Below, in pieces: positions 11,580 to 24,686 of a stretch of DNA of 64,000 nucleotides. Each line of letters starts with the position of its first letter. Position 1 is the first letter of the stretch. The translations under genes were made by a program, and so were the position numbers. This DNA comes from Synaphobranchus kaupii. Taxonomy: Eukaryota > Chordata > Actinopteri > Anguilliformes > Synaphobranchidae. Location of the stretch: the NCBI GenBank assembly GCA_029718625.1, contig CM056379.1:70178670-70242669 (forward strand), in the 5' to 3' direction. The notes under the pieces are model-generated. The model was not told the origin of the DNA and did not search any database. It was given only the letters and a program-made list of their open reading frames with translations.

Positions 11580-13258
11580 TAATCATACTGGGGTAGTAGG
11601 TGAGTGGGATAGTTAGTGAGTCTGGGGTAACCATACTGGGGTAGTAGGTGAGTGGGGTAGTTATAGTCAGTGGGGTAGTTAGTGAGTCTGGGGTAATACT
11701 GGGGTAGTAGGTGAGTGGGGTAGTTATAGTCAGTGGGGTAGTTAGTGAGTCTGGGGTAATCATACTGGGGTAGTAGGTGAGTGGGGTAGTTATAGTCAGT
11801 GGGGTAGTTAGTGAGTCTGGGGTAATCATACTGGGGTAGTAGGTGAGTGGGGTAGTTATAGTCAGTGGGGTAGTTAGTGAGTCTGGGGTAATCATACTGG
11901 GGTAGTAGGTGAGTGGGGTAGTTATAGTCAGTGGGGTAGTTAGTGAGTCTGGGGTAATCATACTGGGGTAGTAGGTTTGGGGTAGTTATAGTCAGTGGGG
12001 TAGTTAGTGAGTCTGGGGTAATCATACTGGGGTAGTAGGTGAGTGGGGTAGTTATAGTCAGTGGGGTAGTTAATGAGTCTGGGGTAATCATACTGGGGTA
12101 GTAGGTGAGTGGCGTAGTTATAGTCAGTGGGGTAGTTAGTGAGTCTGGGGTAATCATACTGGGGTAGTAGGTGAGTGGGGTAGTTATAGTCAGTGGGTTA
12201 GTGAGTCTGGGGTAATCATACTGGGGTAGTAGGTGAGTGGGGTAGTTATAGTCAGTGGGGTAGTTAGTGAGTCTGGGGTAATCATACTGGGGTAGTAGGT
12301 GAGTGGGGTAGTTATTGTCAGTGGGGTAGTTAGTGAGTCTGGGGTAATCATACTGGGGTAGTAGGTGAGTGGGGTAGTTAGTGAGTCTGGGGTAATCATA
12401 CTGGGGTAGTAGGTGAGTGGGGTAGTTATAGTCAGTGGGGTAGTTAGTGAGTCTGGGGTAATCATACTGGGGTAGTAGGTGAGTGGGGTAGTTAGTGAGT
12501 CTGGGGTAATCATACTGGGGTAGTAGGTGAGTGGGGTAGTTATAGTCAGTGGGGTAGTTGGTGAGTCTGGGGTAGTCATACTGGGTAGTAGGTGAGTGGG
12601 GTAGTTATAGTCAGTGGGGTAGTTAGTGAGTCTGGGGTAATCATACTGGGGTAGTAGGTGAGTGGGGTAATTATAGTCAGTGGGGTTGTTTGTGAGTCTG
12701 GGGTAATCATACTGGGGTAGTAGGTGAGTGGGGTAGTTAGTGAGTCTGGGGTAATCATACTGGGGTAGTAGGTGAGTGGGGTAGTTAGTGAGTCTGGGGT
12801 AATCATACTGGGGTAGTAGGTGAGTGGGGTAGTTAGTGAGTCTGGGGTAATCATACTGGGGTAGTAGGTGAGTGGGGTAGTTAGTGAGTCTGGGGTAATC
12901 ATACTGGGGTAGTAGGTGAGTGGGGTAGTTATAGTCAGTGGGGTAGTTAGTGAGTCTGGGGTAATCATACTGGGGTAGTAGGTGAGTGGGGTAGTTATAG
13001 TCAGTGGGGTAGTTAGTGAGTCTGTGGTAATCATACTGGGGTAGTAGGTGAGTGGGGTAGTTATAGTCAGTGGGGTAGTTAGTGAGTCTGGGGTAATCAT
13101 ACTGGGGTAGTAGGTGAGTGGGGTAGTTATTGTCAGTGGGGTAGTTAGTGAGTCTGGGGTAATCATACTGGGGTAGTAGGTGAGTGGGGTAGTTAGTGAG
13201 TCTGAGGTAATCATACTGGGGTAGTAGGTGAGTGGGGTGGTTATAGTGAGTTGAATAG
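11580..13258 (+). repeat. Minisatellite array 6 (1679 bp)
   Basis: First of three arrays of identical length in the 2336-bp tandem. Private marks, also in arrays 7 and 8: a GTAGGTTTGGGGTAG junction (near 11973), a CAGTGGGTTAGTGAG short monomer (near 12192), and a GTAGTCATACTGGGTAG monomer (near 12573). The last two shift the minus-strand frame. Confidence 0.95.
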
Positions 13259-13915
13259 TAATGGTAAGGAAAGAGTTAAAATCACATGGTAATGAAAGGC
13301 TTAACATGTAGTGAGGGAAGTCACGTTAATTGCCATTGGTCAACGAATATGAATAATTAAAAATTCTACCAATGAAAAGCCAATGTGTATAGTGCAGTGA
13401 GTGCTGATGACATCATAATAGCTGTGGCAGAGGGCTAATGGAATGTTGGTCTTTTGAAAATGTTAAACTGTCAAAAAATGAAGAAACTTAAACTGCTGTG
13501 GTTTAAAAAGTATAGCAGATATTTGAAGTCTGTAAAAGAGGTCTTTTAATATAGGTTGTCCACCCTACTCTAAAGTTTGAATGGTGTCTCTAGCTTAAAC
13601 GGTCTAGGAGGAGCAGCTTCCAGAAAAAAAGTGGAAATAAGTTGGAAAAAGTTGAATTTCAATGGAAGTCTATGGGGGAAAAATGTCTCTTTAAACACCT
13701 GTAGTTTAAAAAGTATAACAAATATTAAAAATCTGTATAGAAGCAACTTAATTCATGCTGCCCTACACATTTTAAAGTTTGAATGGTGTTTCTAGCTTAA
13801 ACGGTGTAGGAGGAGTTGATGTGTGAAAAACGGCGGAAACCTACTACTATAATAAGAACTAGAATGTAAAGTTTATGAATAAACTTTGGTGTGATTGCTT
13901 CAGTTGTATGGATTG
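13259..13915 (+). repeat. Spacer block B7
   Basis: Common-type block, second in the 2336-bp tandem series; it retains GTGAGGGAAG like B6. Confidence 0.93.
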
Positions 13916-15594
13916 TAATCATACTGGGGTAGTAGGTGAGTGGGATAGTTAGTGAGTCTGGGGTAACCATACTGGGGTAGTAGGTGAGTGGGGTAGTTAT
14001 AGTCAGTGGGGTAGTTAGTGAGTCTGGGGTAATACTGGGGTAGTAGGTGAGTGGGGTAGTTATAGTCAGTGGGGTAGTTAGTGAGTCTGGGGTAATCATA
14101 CTGGGGTAGTAGGTGAGTGGGGTAGTTATAGTCAGTGGGGTAGTTAGTGAGTCTGGGGTAATCATACTGGGGTAGTAGGTGAGTGGGGTAGTTATAGTCA
14201 GTGGGGTAGTTAGTGAGTCTGGGGTAATCATACTGGGGTAGTAGGTGAGTGGGGTAGTTATAGTCAGTGGGGTAGTTAGTGAGTCTGGGGTAATCATACT
14301 GGGGTAGTAGGTTTGGGGTAGTTATAGTCAGTGGGGTAGTTAGTGAGTCTGGGGTAATCATACTGGGGTAGTAGGTGAGTGGGGTAGTTATAGTCAGTGG
14401 GGTAGTTAATGAGTCTGGGGTAATCATACTGGGGTAGTAGGTGAGTGGCGTAGTTATAGTCAGTGGGGTAGTTAGTGAGTCTGGGGTAATCATACTGGGG
14501 TAGTAGGTGAGTGGGGTAGTTATAGTCAGTGGGTTAGTGAGTCTGGGGTAATCATACTGGGGTAGTAGGTGAGTGGGGTAGTTATAGTCAGTGGGGTAGT
14601 TAGTGAGTCTGGGGTAATCATACTGGGGTAGTAGGTGAGTGGGGTAGTTATTGTCAGTGGGGTAGTTAGTGAGTCTGGGGTAATCATACTGGGGTAGTAG
14701 GTGAGTGGGGTAGTTAGTGAGTCTGGGGTAATCATACTGGGGTAGTAGGTGAGTGGGGTAGTTATAGTCAGTGGGGTAGTTAGTGAGTCTGGGGTAATCA
14801 TACTGGGGTAGTAGGTGAGTGGGGTAGTTAGTGAGTCTGGGGTAATCATACTGGGGTAGTAGGTGAGTGGGGTAGTTATAGTCAGTGGGGTAGTTGGTGA
14901 GTCTGGGGTAGTCATACTGGGTAGTAGGTGAGTGGGGTAGTTATAGTCAGTGGGGTAGTTAGTGAGTCTGGGGTAATCATACTGGGGTAGTAGGTGAGTG
15001 GGGTAATTATAGTCAGTGGGGTTGTTTGTGAGTCTGGGGTAATCATACTGGGGTAGTAGGTGAGTGGGGTAGTTAGTGAGTCTGGGGTAATCATACTGGG
15101 GTAGTAGGTGAGTGGGGTAGTTAGTGAGTCTGGGGTAATCATACTGGAGTAGTAGGTGAGTGGGGTAGTTAGTGAGTCTGGGGTAATCATACTGGGGTAG
15201 TAGGTGAGTGGGGTAGTTAGTGAGTCTGGGGTAATCATACTGGGGTAGTAGGTGAGTGGGGTAGTTATAGTCAGTGGGGTAGTTAGTGAGTCTGGGGTAA
15301 TCATACTGGGGTAGTAGGTGAGTGGGGTAGTTATAGTCAGTGGGGTAGTTAGTGAGTCTGTGGTAATCATACTGGGGTAGTAGGTGAGTGGGGTAGTTAT
15401 AGTCAGTGGGGTAGTTAGTGAGTCTGGGGTAATCATACTGGGGTAGTAGGTGAGTGGGGTAGTTATTGTCAGTGGGGTAGTTAGTGAGTCTGGGGTAATC
15501 ATACTGGGGTAGTAGGTGAGTGGGGTAGTTAGTGAGTCTGAGGTAATCATACTGGGGTAGTAGGTGAGTGGGGTGGTTATAGTGAGTTGAATAG
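13916..15594 (+). repeat. Minisatellite array 7 (1679 bp)
   Basis: Copy of array 6 with at least one private change, CTGGAGTAG for CTGGGGTAG near 15144. Confidence 0.95.
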
Positions 15595-16251
15595 TAATGG
15601 TAAGGAAAGAGTTAAAATCACATGGTAATGAAAGGCTTAACATGTAGTGAGCGAAGTCACGTTAATTGCCATTGGTCAACGAATATGAATAATTAAAAAT
15701 TCTACCAATGAAAAGCCAATGTGTATAGTGCAGTGAGTGCTGATGACATCATAATAGCTGTGGCAGAGGGCTAATGGAATGTTGGTCTTTTGAAAATGTT
15801 AAACTGTCAAAAAATGAAGAAACTTAAACTGCTGTGGTTTAAAAAGTATAGCAGATATTTGAAGTCTGTAAAAGAGGTCTTTTAATATAGGTTGTCCACC
15901 CTACTCTAAAGTTTGAATGGTGTCTCTAGCTTAAACGGTCTAGGAGGAGCAGCTTCCAGAAAAAAAGTGGAAATAAGTTGGAAAAAGTTGAATTTCAATG
16001 GAAGTCTATGGGGGAAAAATGTCTCTTTAAACACCTGTAGTTTAAAAAGTATAACAAATATTAAAAATCTGTATAGAAGCAACTTAATTCATGCTGCCCT
16101 ACACATTTTAAAGTTTGAATGGTGTTTCTAGCTTAAACGGTGTAGGAGGAGTTGATGTGTGAAAAACGGCGGAAACCTACTACTATAATAAGAACTAGAA
16201 TGTAAAGTTTATGAATAAACTTTGGTGTGATTGCTTCAGTTGTATGGATTG
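15595..16251 (+). repeat. Spacer block B8
   Basis: Common-type block, third of the 2336-bp series. It shares the GTGAGCGAAG change only with B9, which gives the order in which these copies arose. Confidence 0.93.
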
Positions 16252-17930
16252 TAATCATACTGGGGTAGTAGGTGAGTGGGATAGTTAGTGAGTCTGGGGT
16301 AACCATACTGGGGTAGTAGGTGAGTGGGGTAGTTATAGTCAGTGGGGTAGTTAGTGAGTCTGGGGTAATACTGGGGTAGTAGGTGAGTGGGGTAGTTATA
16401 GTCAGTGGGGTAGTTAGTGAGTCTGGGGTAATCATACTGGGGTAGTAGGTGAGTGGGGTAGTTATAGTCAGTGGGGTAGTTAGTGAGTCTGGGGTAATCA
16501 TACTGGGGTAGTAGGTGAGTGGGGTAGTTATAGTCAGTGGGGTAGTTAGTGAGTCTGGGGTAATCATACTGGGGTAGTAGGTGAGTGGGGTAGTTATAGT
16601 CAGTGGGGTAGTTAGTGAGTCTGGGGTAATCATACTGGGGTAGTAGGTTTGGGGTAGTTATAGTCAGTGGGGTAGTTAGTGAGTCTGGGGTAATCATACT
16701 GGGGTAGTAGGTGAGTGGGGTAGTTATAGTCAGTGGGGTAGTTAATGAGTCTGGGGTAATCATACTGGGGTAGTAGGTGAGTGGCGTAGTTATAGTCAGT
16801 GGGGTAGTTAGTGAGTCTGGGGTAATCATACTGGGGTAGTAGGTGAGTGGGGTAGTTATAGTCAGTGGGTTAGTGAGTCTGGGGTAATCATACTGGGGTA
16901 GTAGGTGAGTGGGGTAGTTATAGTCAGTGGGGTAGTTAGTGAGTCTGGGGTAATCATACTGGGGTAGTAGGTGAGTGGGGTAGTTATTGTCAGTGGGGTA
17001 GTTAGTGAGTCTGGGGTAATCATACTGGGGTAGTAGGTGAGTGGGGTAGTTAGTGAGTCTGGGGTAATCATACTGGGGTAGTAGGTGAGTGGGGTAGTTA
17101 TAGTCAGTGGGGTAGTTAGTGAGTCTGGGGTAATCATACTGGGGTAGTAGGTGAGTGGGGTAGTTAGTGAGTCTGGGGTAATCATACTGGGGTAGTAGGT
17201 GAGTGGGGTAGTTATAGTCAGTGGGGTAGTTGGTGAGTCTGGGGTAGTCATACTGGGTAGTAGGTGAGTGGGGTAGTTATAGTCAGTGGGGTAGTTAGTG
17301 AGTCTGGGGTAATCATACTGGGGTAGTAGGTGAGTGGGGTAATTATAGTCAGTGGGGTTGTTTGTGAGTCTGGGGTAATCATACTGGGGTAGTAGGTGAG
17401 TGGGGTAGTTAGTGAGTCTGGGGTAATCATACTGGGGTAGTAGGTGAGTGGGGTAGTTAGTGAGTCTGGGGTAATCATACTGGGGTAGTAGGTGAGTGGG
17501 GTAGTTAGTGAGTCTGGGGTAATCATACTGGGGTAGTAGGTGAGTGGGGTAGTTAGTGAGTCTGGGGTAATCATACTGGGGTAGTAGGTGAGTGGGGTAG
17601 TTATAGTCAGTGGGGTAGTTAGTGAGTCTGGGGTAATCATACTGGGGTAGTAGGTGAGTGGGGTAGTTATAGTCAGTGGGGTAGTTAGTGAGTCTGTGGT
17701 AATCATACTGGGGTAGTAGGTGAGTGGGGTAGTTATAGTCAGTGGGGTAGTTAGTGAGTCTGGGGTAATCATACTGGGGTAGTAGGTGAGTGGGGTAGTT
17801 ATTGTCAGTGGGGTAGTTAGTGAGTCTGGGGTAATCATACTGGGGTAGTAGGTGAGTGGGGTAGTTAGTGAGTCTGAGGTAATCATACTGGGGTAGTAGG
17901 TGAGTGGGGTGGTTATAGTGAGTTGAATAG
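16252..17930 (+). repeat. Minisatellite array 8 (1679 bp)
   Basis: Third copy of the array 6/7 type, same length and order of variant monomers. It lacks the GGAGTAG change of array 7. Confidence 0.95.
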
Positions 17931-18587
17931 TAATGGTAAGGAAAGAGTTAAAATCACATGGTAATGAAAGGCTTAACATGTAGTGAGCGAAGTCACGTTA
18001 ATTGCCATTGGTCAACGAATATGAATAATTAAAAATTCTACCAATGAAAAGCCAATGTGTATAGTGCAGTGAGTGCTGATGACATCATAATAGCTGTGGC
18101 AGAGGGCTAATGGAATGTTGGTCTTTTGAAAATGTTAAACTGTCAAAAAATGAAGAAACTTAAACTGCTGTGGTTTAAAAAGTATAGCAGATATTTGAAG
18201 TCTGTAAAAGAGGTCTTTTAATATAGGTTGTCCACCCTACTCTAAAGTTTGAATGGTGTCTCTAGCTTAAACGGTCTAGGAGGAGCAGCTTCCAGAAAAA
18301 AAGTGGAAATAAGTTGGAAAAAGTTGAATTTCAATGGAAGTCTATGGGGGAAAAATGTCTCTTTAAACACCTGTAGTTTAAAAAGTATAACAAATATTAA
18401 AAATCTGTATAGAAGCAACTTAATTCATGCTGCCCTACACATTTTAAAGTTTGAATGGTGTTTCAAGCTTAAACGGTGTAGGAGGAGTTGATGTGTGAAA
18501 AACGGCGGAAACCTACTACTATAATAAGAACTAGAATGTAAAGTTTATGAATAAACTTTGGTGTGATTGCTTCAGTTGTATGGATTG
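17931..18587 (+). repeat. Spacer block B9
   Basis: Common-type block with GTGAGCGAAG (as B8) and GTTTCAAGCTT near 18462. The latter removes the TAG stop and extends the plus-strand TTG frame to 80 codons. The same change is in B12 and B15. Confidence 0.93.
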
Positions 18588-20153
18588 TAATCATACTGGG
18601 GTAGTAGGTGAGTGGGATAGTTAGTGAGTCTGGGGTAACCATACTGGGGTAGTAGGTGAGTGGGGTAGTTATAGTCAGTGGGGTAGTTAGTGAGTCTGGG
18701 GTAATACTGGGGTAGTAGGTGAGTGGGGTAGTTATAGTCAGTGGGGTAGTTAGTGAGTCTGGGGTAATCATACTGGGGTAGTAGGTGAGTGGGGTAGTTA
18801 TAGTCAGTGGGGTAGTTAGTGAGTCTGGGGAAATCATACTGGGGTAGTAGGTGAGTGGGGTAGTTATAGTCAGTGGGGTAGTTAGTGAGTCTGGGGTAAT
18901 CATACTGGGGTAGTAGGTGAGTGGGGTAGTTATAGTCAGTGGGGTAGTTAGTGAGTCTGGGGTAATCATACTGGGGTAGTAGGTTTGGGGTAGTTATAGT
19001 CAGTGGGGTAGTTAGTGAGTCTGGGGTAATCATACTGGGGTAGTAGGTGAGTGGGGTAGTTATAGTCAGTGGGGTAGTTAATGAGTCTGGGGTAATCATA
19101 CTGGGGTAGTAGGTGAGTGGCGTAGTTATAGTCAGTGGGGTAGTTAGTGAGTCTGGGGTAATCATACTGGGGTAGTAGGTGAGTGGGGTAGTTATAGTCA
19201 GTGGGTTAGTGAGTCTGGGGTAATCATACTGGGGTAGTAGGTGAGTGGGGTAGTTATAGTCAGTGGGGTAGTTAGTGAGTCTGGGGTAATCATACTGGGG
19301 TAGTAGGTGAGTGGGGTAGTTATTGTCAGTGGGGTAGTTAGTGAGTCTGGGGTAATCATACTGGGGTAGTAGGTGAGTGGGGTAGTTAGTGAGTCTGGGG
19401 TAATCATACTGGGGTAGTAGGTGAGTGGGGTAGTTATAGTCAGTGGGGTAGTTAGTGAGTCTGGGGTAATCATACTGGGGTAGTAGGTGAGTGGGGTAGT
19501 TAGTGAGTCTGGGGTAATCATACTGGGGTAGTAGGTGAGTGGGGTAGTTATAGTCAGTGGGGTAGTTGGTGAGTCTGGGGTAATCATACTGGGGTAGTAG
19601 GTGAGTGGGGTAGTTATAGTCAGTGGGGTAGTTAATGAGTCTGGGGTAGTCATACTGGGGTAGTAGGTGAGTGGGGTAGTTATAGTCAGTGGGGTAGTTA
19701 GTGAGTCTGGGGTAATCATACTGGGGTAGTTGGTGAGTGGGGTAGTTAGTGAGTCTGGGGTAATCATACTGGGGTAGTAGGTGAGTGGGGTAGTTATAGT
19801 CAGTGGGGTAGTTAGTGAGTCTGGGGTAATCATACTGGGGTAGTAGGTGAGTGGGGTAGTTAGTGAGTCTGGGGTAATCATACTGGGGTAGTAGGTGAGT
19901 GGGGTAGTTATAGTCAGTGGGGTAGTTAGTGAGTCTGGGGTAATCATACTGGGGTAGTAGGTGAGTGGGGTAGTTATAGTCAGTGGGGTAGTTAGTGAGT
20001 CTGGGGTAATCATACTGGGGTAGTAGGTGAGTGGGGTAGTTAGTGAGTCTGGGGTAATCATACTGGGGTAGTAGGTGAGTGGGGTAGTTAGTGAGTCTGA
20101 GGTAATCATACTGGGGTAGTAGGTGAGTGGGGTGGTTATAGTGAGTTGAATAG
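18588..20153 (+). repeat. Minisatellite array 9 (1566 bp)
   Basis: Left two-thirds matches arrays 6-8 (GTAGGTTTGGGG near 18981). The right part has a different order of 66- and 48-bp monomers, so the 2336-bp tandem ends inside this array. A GGGGAAATCATAC change lies near 18830. Confidence 0.94.
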
Positions 20154-20937
20154 TAATGGTAAGGAAAGAGTTAAAATCACATGGTAATGAAAGGCTTAAC
20201 ATGTAGTGAGGGAAGTCACGTTAATTGCCATTGGTCAACGAATATGAATAATTAAAAATTCTACCAATGAAAAGCCAATGTGTATAGTGCAGTGAGTGCT
20301 GATGACATCACAATAGTTGTGGCAGAGGGCTAATGGAATGTTGGTCTTTTGAAAATGTTAAACTGTCAAAAAATGAAGAAACTTAAACTGCTGTGGTTTA
20401 AAAAGTATAGCAGATATTTGAAGTCTGTAAAAGAGGTCTTTTAATATAGGTTGTCCACCCTACTCTAAAGTTTGAATGGTGTCTCTAGCTTAAACGGTCT
20501 AGGAGGAGCAGCTTCCAGAAAAAAAGTGGAAATAAGTTGGAAAAAGTTGAATTTCAATGGAAGTCTATGGGGGAAAAATGTCTCTTTAAACACATGTAGT
20601 TTAAAAAGTATAACAAATATTAAAAATCTGTATACAAGCAACTTAATTCATGCTGCCCTACACATTTTAAAGTTTGAATGGTGTTTCTAGCTTAAACGGT
20701 GTAGGAGGAGTTGATGTGTGAAAAACGGCGGAAACCTATGACTATAATAACTAGAATGTAAAGTTTATGAATAAACTTTGGTGTGATTGCTTCAGCTGTA
20801 TGGATTTTTAAAGTTGCTGTATCCAGATTAAAAAGTTAAAGAGCTGTAGCATCTTAAAACTCATTAAAGTCTTAAATTAGTCAGGAGGAATGGATTATAA
20901 TGTTCAGTTAGGGCTTTAGAATGTTCACTTACGGTTC
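20154..20937 (+). repeat. Spacer block B10 (long right end)
   Basis: Block of 784 bp. Up to the terminal palindrome it matches the common type. After CAGCTGTATGGATT it continues for about 130 bp (TTTAAAGTTGCTGTATCC to TTCACTTACGGTTC), sequence absent from most blocks but present in B24 and B25. It also has GACATCACAATAGTTG and a base change giving CTGTATACAAG. Confidence 0.92.
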
Positions 20938-22341
20938 GGGGGCAGTTATAGTCAGTGGGGTAGTTAGTGAGTATGGGGTAATCATACTGGGGTAGTAGGT
21001 GAGTGGGGTAGTTATAGTCAGTGTGGTAGTGAGTCTGGGGTAATCATACTGGGGTAGTAGGTGAGTGGGGTAGTTATAGTGAGTGGGGTAGTTAATGAGT
21101 CTGGGGTAATCATACTGGGGTAGTAGGTGAGTGGGGTAGTTATAGTCAGTGGGGTTGTTAGTGAGTCTGGGGTAATCATACTGGGGTAGTAGGTGAGTGG
21201 GGTAGTTAGTGAGTCTGGGGTAATCATACTTGGGTAGTTGGTGAGTGGGGTAGTTAGTGAGTCTGGGGTAATCATACTGGGGTAGTAGGTGAGTGGGGTA
21301 GTTAAAGTCAGTGGGGTAGTTAGTGAGTCTGGGGTAATCATACTGGGGTAGTAGGTGAGTGGGGTAGTTATAGTCAGTGGGGTTGTTAATGAGTCTGGGG
21401 TAATCATACTGGGGTAGTAGGTGAGTGGGGTAGTTATAGTCAGTGGGGTAGTTAGTGAGTCTGGGGTAATCATACTGGGGTAGTAGGTGAGTGGGGTAGT
21501 TATAGTCAGTGGGGTAGTTAGTGAGTCTGGGGTAATCATACTGGGGTAGTAGGTGAGTGGGGTATATAGTCAGTGGGGTAGTTAATGAGTCTGGGGTAAT
21601 CATACTGGGGTAGTAGGTGAGTGGCGTAGTTATAGTCAGTGGTAATCATACTGGGGTAGTAGGTGAGTGGGGTAGTTAGTGAGTCTGGGGTAATCATACT
21701 GGGGTAGTAGGTGAGTGGGGTAGTTATAGTCAGTGGGGTAGTTAGTGAGTCTGGGGTAATCATACTGGGGTAGTAGGTGAGTGGGGTAGTTATAGTCAGT
21801 GGGGTAGTTAGTGAGTCTGGGGTAATCATACTGGGGTAGTAGGTGAGTGGAGTAGTGAGTCTGGGGTAATCATACTGGGGTAGTAGGTGAGTGGGGTCGT
21901 TAGTGAGTCTGGGGTAATCATACTGGGGTAGTAGGTGAGTGGGGTAGTTATAGTCAGTGGGGTAGTTAGTGAGTCTGGGGTAATCATACTGGGGTAGTAG
22001 GTGAGTGGGGTAGTTATAGTCAGTGGGGTAGTTAGTGAGTCTGTGGTAATCATACTGGGGTAGTAGGTGAGTGGGGTAGTTATAGTCAGTGGGGTAGTTA
22101 GTGAGTCTGGGGTAATCATACTGGGGTAGTAGGTGAGTGGGGTAGTTATAGTCAGTGGGGTAGTTAGTGAGTCTGTGGTAATCATACTGGGGTAGTAGGT
22201 GAGTGGGGTAGTTATAGTCAGTGGGGTAGTTAGTGAGTCTGGGGTAATCATACTGGGGTAGTAGGTGAGTGGGGTAGTTAGTGAGTGAGGTAATCATACT
22301 GGGGTAGTAGGTGAGTGGGGTGGTTCTAGTGAGTTGAATAG
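20938..22341 (+). repeat. Minisatellite array 10 (1404 bp)
   Basis: The left edge enters mid-monomer as GGGGGCAGTTATAG followed by GAGTATGGGG, exactly as in array 25. The right two-thirds matches the right part of arrays 1 and 4, including GTATATAGTC, GTGGAGTAG, GGGTCGTTAG and GTGAGTGAGG. It is therefore a recombinant between two array types. Confidence 0.94.
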
Positions 22342-22998
22342 TAATGGTAAGGAAGGAGTTAAAATCACATGGTAATGAAATGCTTAACATGTAGTGAGGG
22401 AAGTCACGTTAATTGCCATTGGTCAACGAATATGAATAATTAAACATTCTACCAATGAAAAGCCAATGTGTATAGTGCAGTGAGTGCTGATGACATCATA
22501 ATAGCTGTGGCAGAGGGCTAATGGAATGTTGGTCTTTTAAAAATGTTAAACTGTCAAAAAATGAAGAAACTTAAACTGCTGTGGTTTAAAAAGTATAGCA
22601 GATATTTGAAGTCTGTAAAAGAGGTATTTTAAAATAGGTTGTCCTCCCTACTCTAAAGTTTGAAGGGTGTCTCTAGCTTAAACGGTCTAGGAGGAGCAGC
22701 TTCCAGAAAAAAAGTGGAAATAAGTTGGAAAAAGTTGAATTTCAATGGAAGTCTATGGGGGAAAAATGTCTCTTTAAACACCTGTAGTTTAAAAAGTATA
22801 ACAAATATTAAAAATCTGTATAGAAGCAACTTAATTCATGCTGTCCTACACATTTTAAAGTTTGAATGGTGTTTCTAGCTTAAACGGTGTAGGAGGAGTT
22901 GATGTGTGAAAAACGGCGGAAACCTACTACTGTAATAAGAACTAGAATGTAAAGTTTATGAATAAACTTTGGTGTGATTGCTTCAGTTGTATGGATTG
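22342..22998 (+). repeat. Spacer block B11 (K subtype)
   Basis: Carries the GAAGGGTGTC, GTATTTTAAAATAGG and GTCCTCCC marks of B2 and B5. Confidence 0.93.
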
Positions 22999-24029
22999 TA
23001 ATCATACTGGGGTAGTAGGTGAGTGGGATAGTTAGTGAGTCTGGGGTAACCATACTGGGGTAGTAGGTGAGTGGGGTAGTTATAGTCAGTGGGGTAGTTA
23101 GTGAGTCTGGGGTAATCATAGTGGGGTAGTTAGTGAGTCTGGGATAATCATACTGGGGTAGTAGGTCAGTGGGGTAGTTAGTGAGTCTGGGGTAATCATA
23201 CTGGAGTAGTAGGTGAGTGGGGTAGTTATAGTCAGTGGGGTAGTTAGTGAGTCTGGGGTAATCATACTGGGGTAGTAGGTGAGTGGGGTAGTTATAGTCA
23301 GTGGGGTAGTTAGTGAGTCTGGGGTAATCATACTGGGGTAGTAGGTGAGTGGGGTAGTTATAGTCAGTGGGGTAGTTAGTGAGTCTGGGGTAATCATACT
23401 GGGGTAGTAGGTGAGTGGGGTAGTTATAGTCAGTGGGGTAGTTAGTGAGTCTGGGGTAATCATACTGGGGTAGTAGGTGAGTGGGGTAATTATAGTCAGT
23501 GGGGTTGTTTGTGAGTCTGGGGTAATCATACTGGGGTAGTAGGTGAGTGGGGTAGTTAGTGAGTCTGGGGTAATCATACTGGGGTAGTAGGTGAGTGGGG
23601 TAGTTAGTGAGTCTGGGGTAATCATACTGGGGTAGTAGGTGAGTGGGGTAGTTAGTGAGTCTGGGGTAATCATACTGGGGTAGTAGGTGAGTGGGGTAGT
23701 TAGTGAGTCTGGGGTAATCATACTGGGGTAGTAGGTGAGTGGGGTAGTTATAGTCAGTGGGGTAGTTAGTGAGTCTGGGGTAATCATACTGGGGTAGTAG
23801 GTGAGTGGGGTAGTTATAGTCAGTGGGGTAGTTAGTGAGTCTGTGGTAATCATACTGGGGTAGTAGGTGAGTGGGGTAGTTATAGTCAGTGGGGTAGTTA
23901 GTGAGTCTGGGGTAATCATACTGGGGTAGTAGGTGAGTGGGGTAGTTATTGTCAGTGGGGTAGTTAGTGAGTCTGGGGTAATCATACTGGGGTAGTAGGT
24001 GAGTGGGGTGGTTATAGTGAGTTGAATAG
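22999..24029 (+). repeat. Minisatellite array 11 (1031 bp)
   Basis: Same as arrays 2, 5 and 12 but exactly 48 bp shorter. The last 48-bp monomer with the TCTGAGG marker is missing before GGTGGTTATAG. Confidence 0.94.
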
Positions 24030-24686
24030 TAATGGTAAGGAAAGAGTTAAAATCACATGGTAATGAAAGGCTTAACATGTAGTGAGGGAAGTCACGTTAA
24101 TTGCCATTGGTCAACGAATATGAATAATTAAAAATTCTACCAATGAAAAGCCAATGTGTATAGTGCAGTGAGTGCTGATGACATCATAATAGCTGTGGCA
24201 GAGGGCTAATGGAATGTTGGTCTTTTGAAAATGTTAAACTGTCAAAAAATGAAGAAACTTAAACTGCTGTGGTTTAAAAAGTATAGCAGATATTTGAAGT
24301 CTGTAAAAGAGGTCTTTTAATATAGGTTGTCCACCCTACTCTAAAGTTTGAATGGTGTCTCTAGCTTAAACGGTCTAGGAGGAGCAGCTTCCAGAAAAAA
24401 AGTGGAAATAAGTTGGAAAAAGTTGAATTTCAATGGAAGTCTATGGGGGAAAAATGTCTCTTTAAACACCTGTAGTTTAAAAAGTATAACAAATATTAAA
24501 AATCTGTATAGAAGCAACTTAATTCATGCTGCCCTACACATTTTAAAGTTTGAATGGTGTTTCAAGCTTAAACGGTGTAGGAGGAGTTGATGTGTGAAAA
24601 ACGGCGGAAACCTACTACTATAATAAGAACTAGAATGTAAAGTTTATGAATAAACTTTGGTGTGATTGCTTCAGTTGTATGGATTG
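24030..24686 (+). repeat. Spacer block B12
   Basis: Common-type block with the GTTTCAAGCTT change shared with B9 and B15. Confidence 0.93.
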
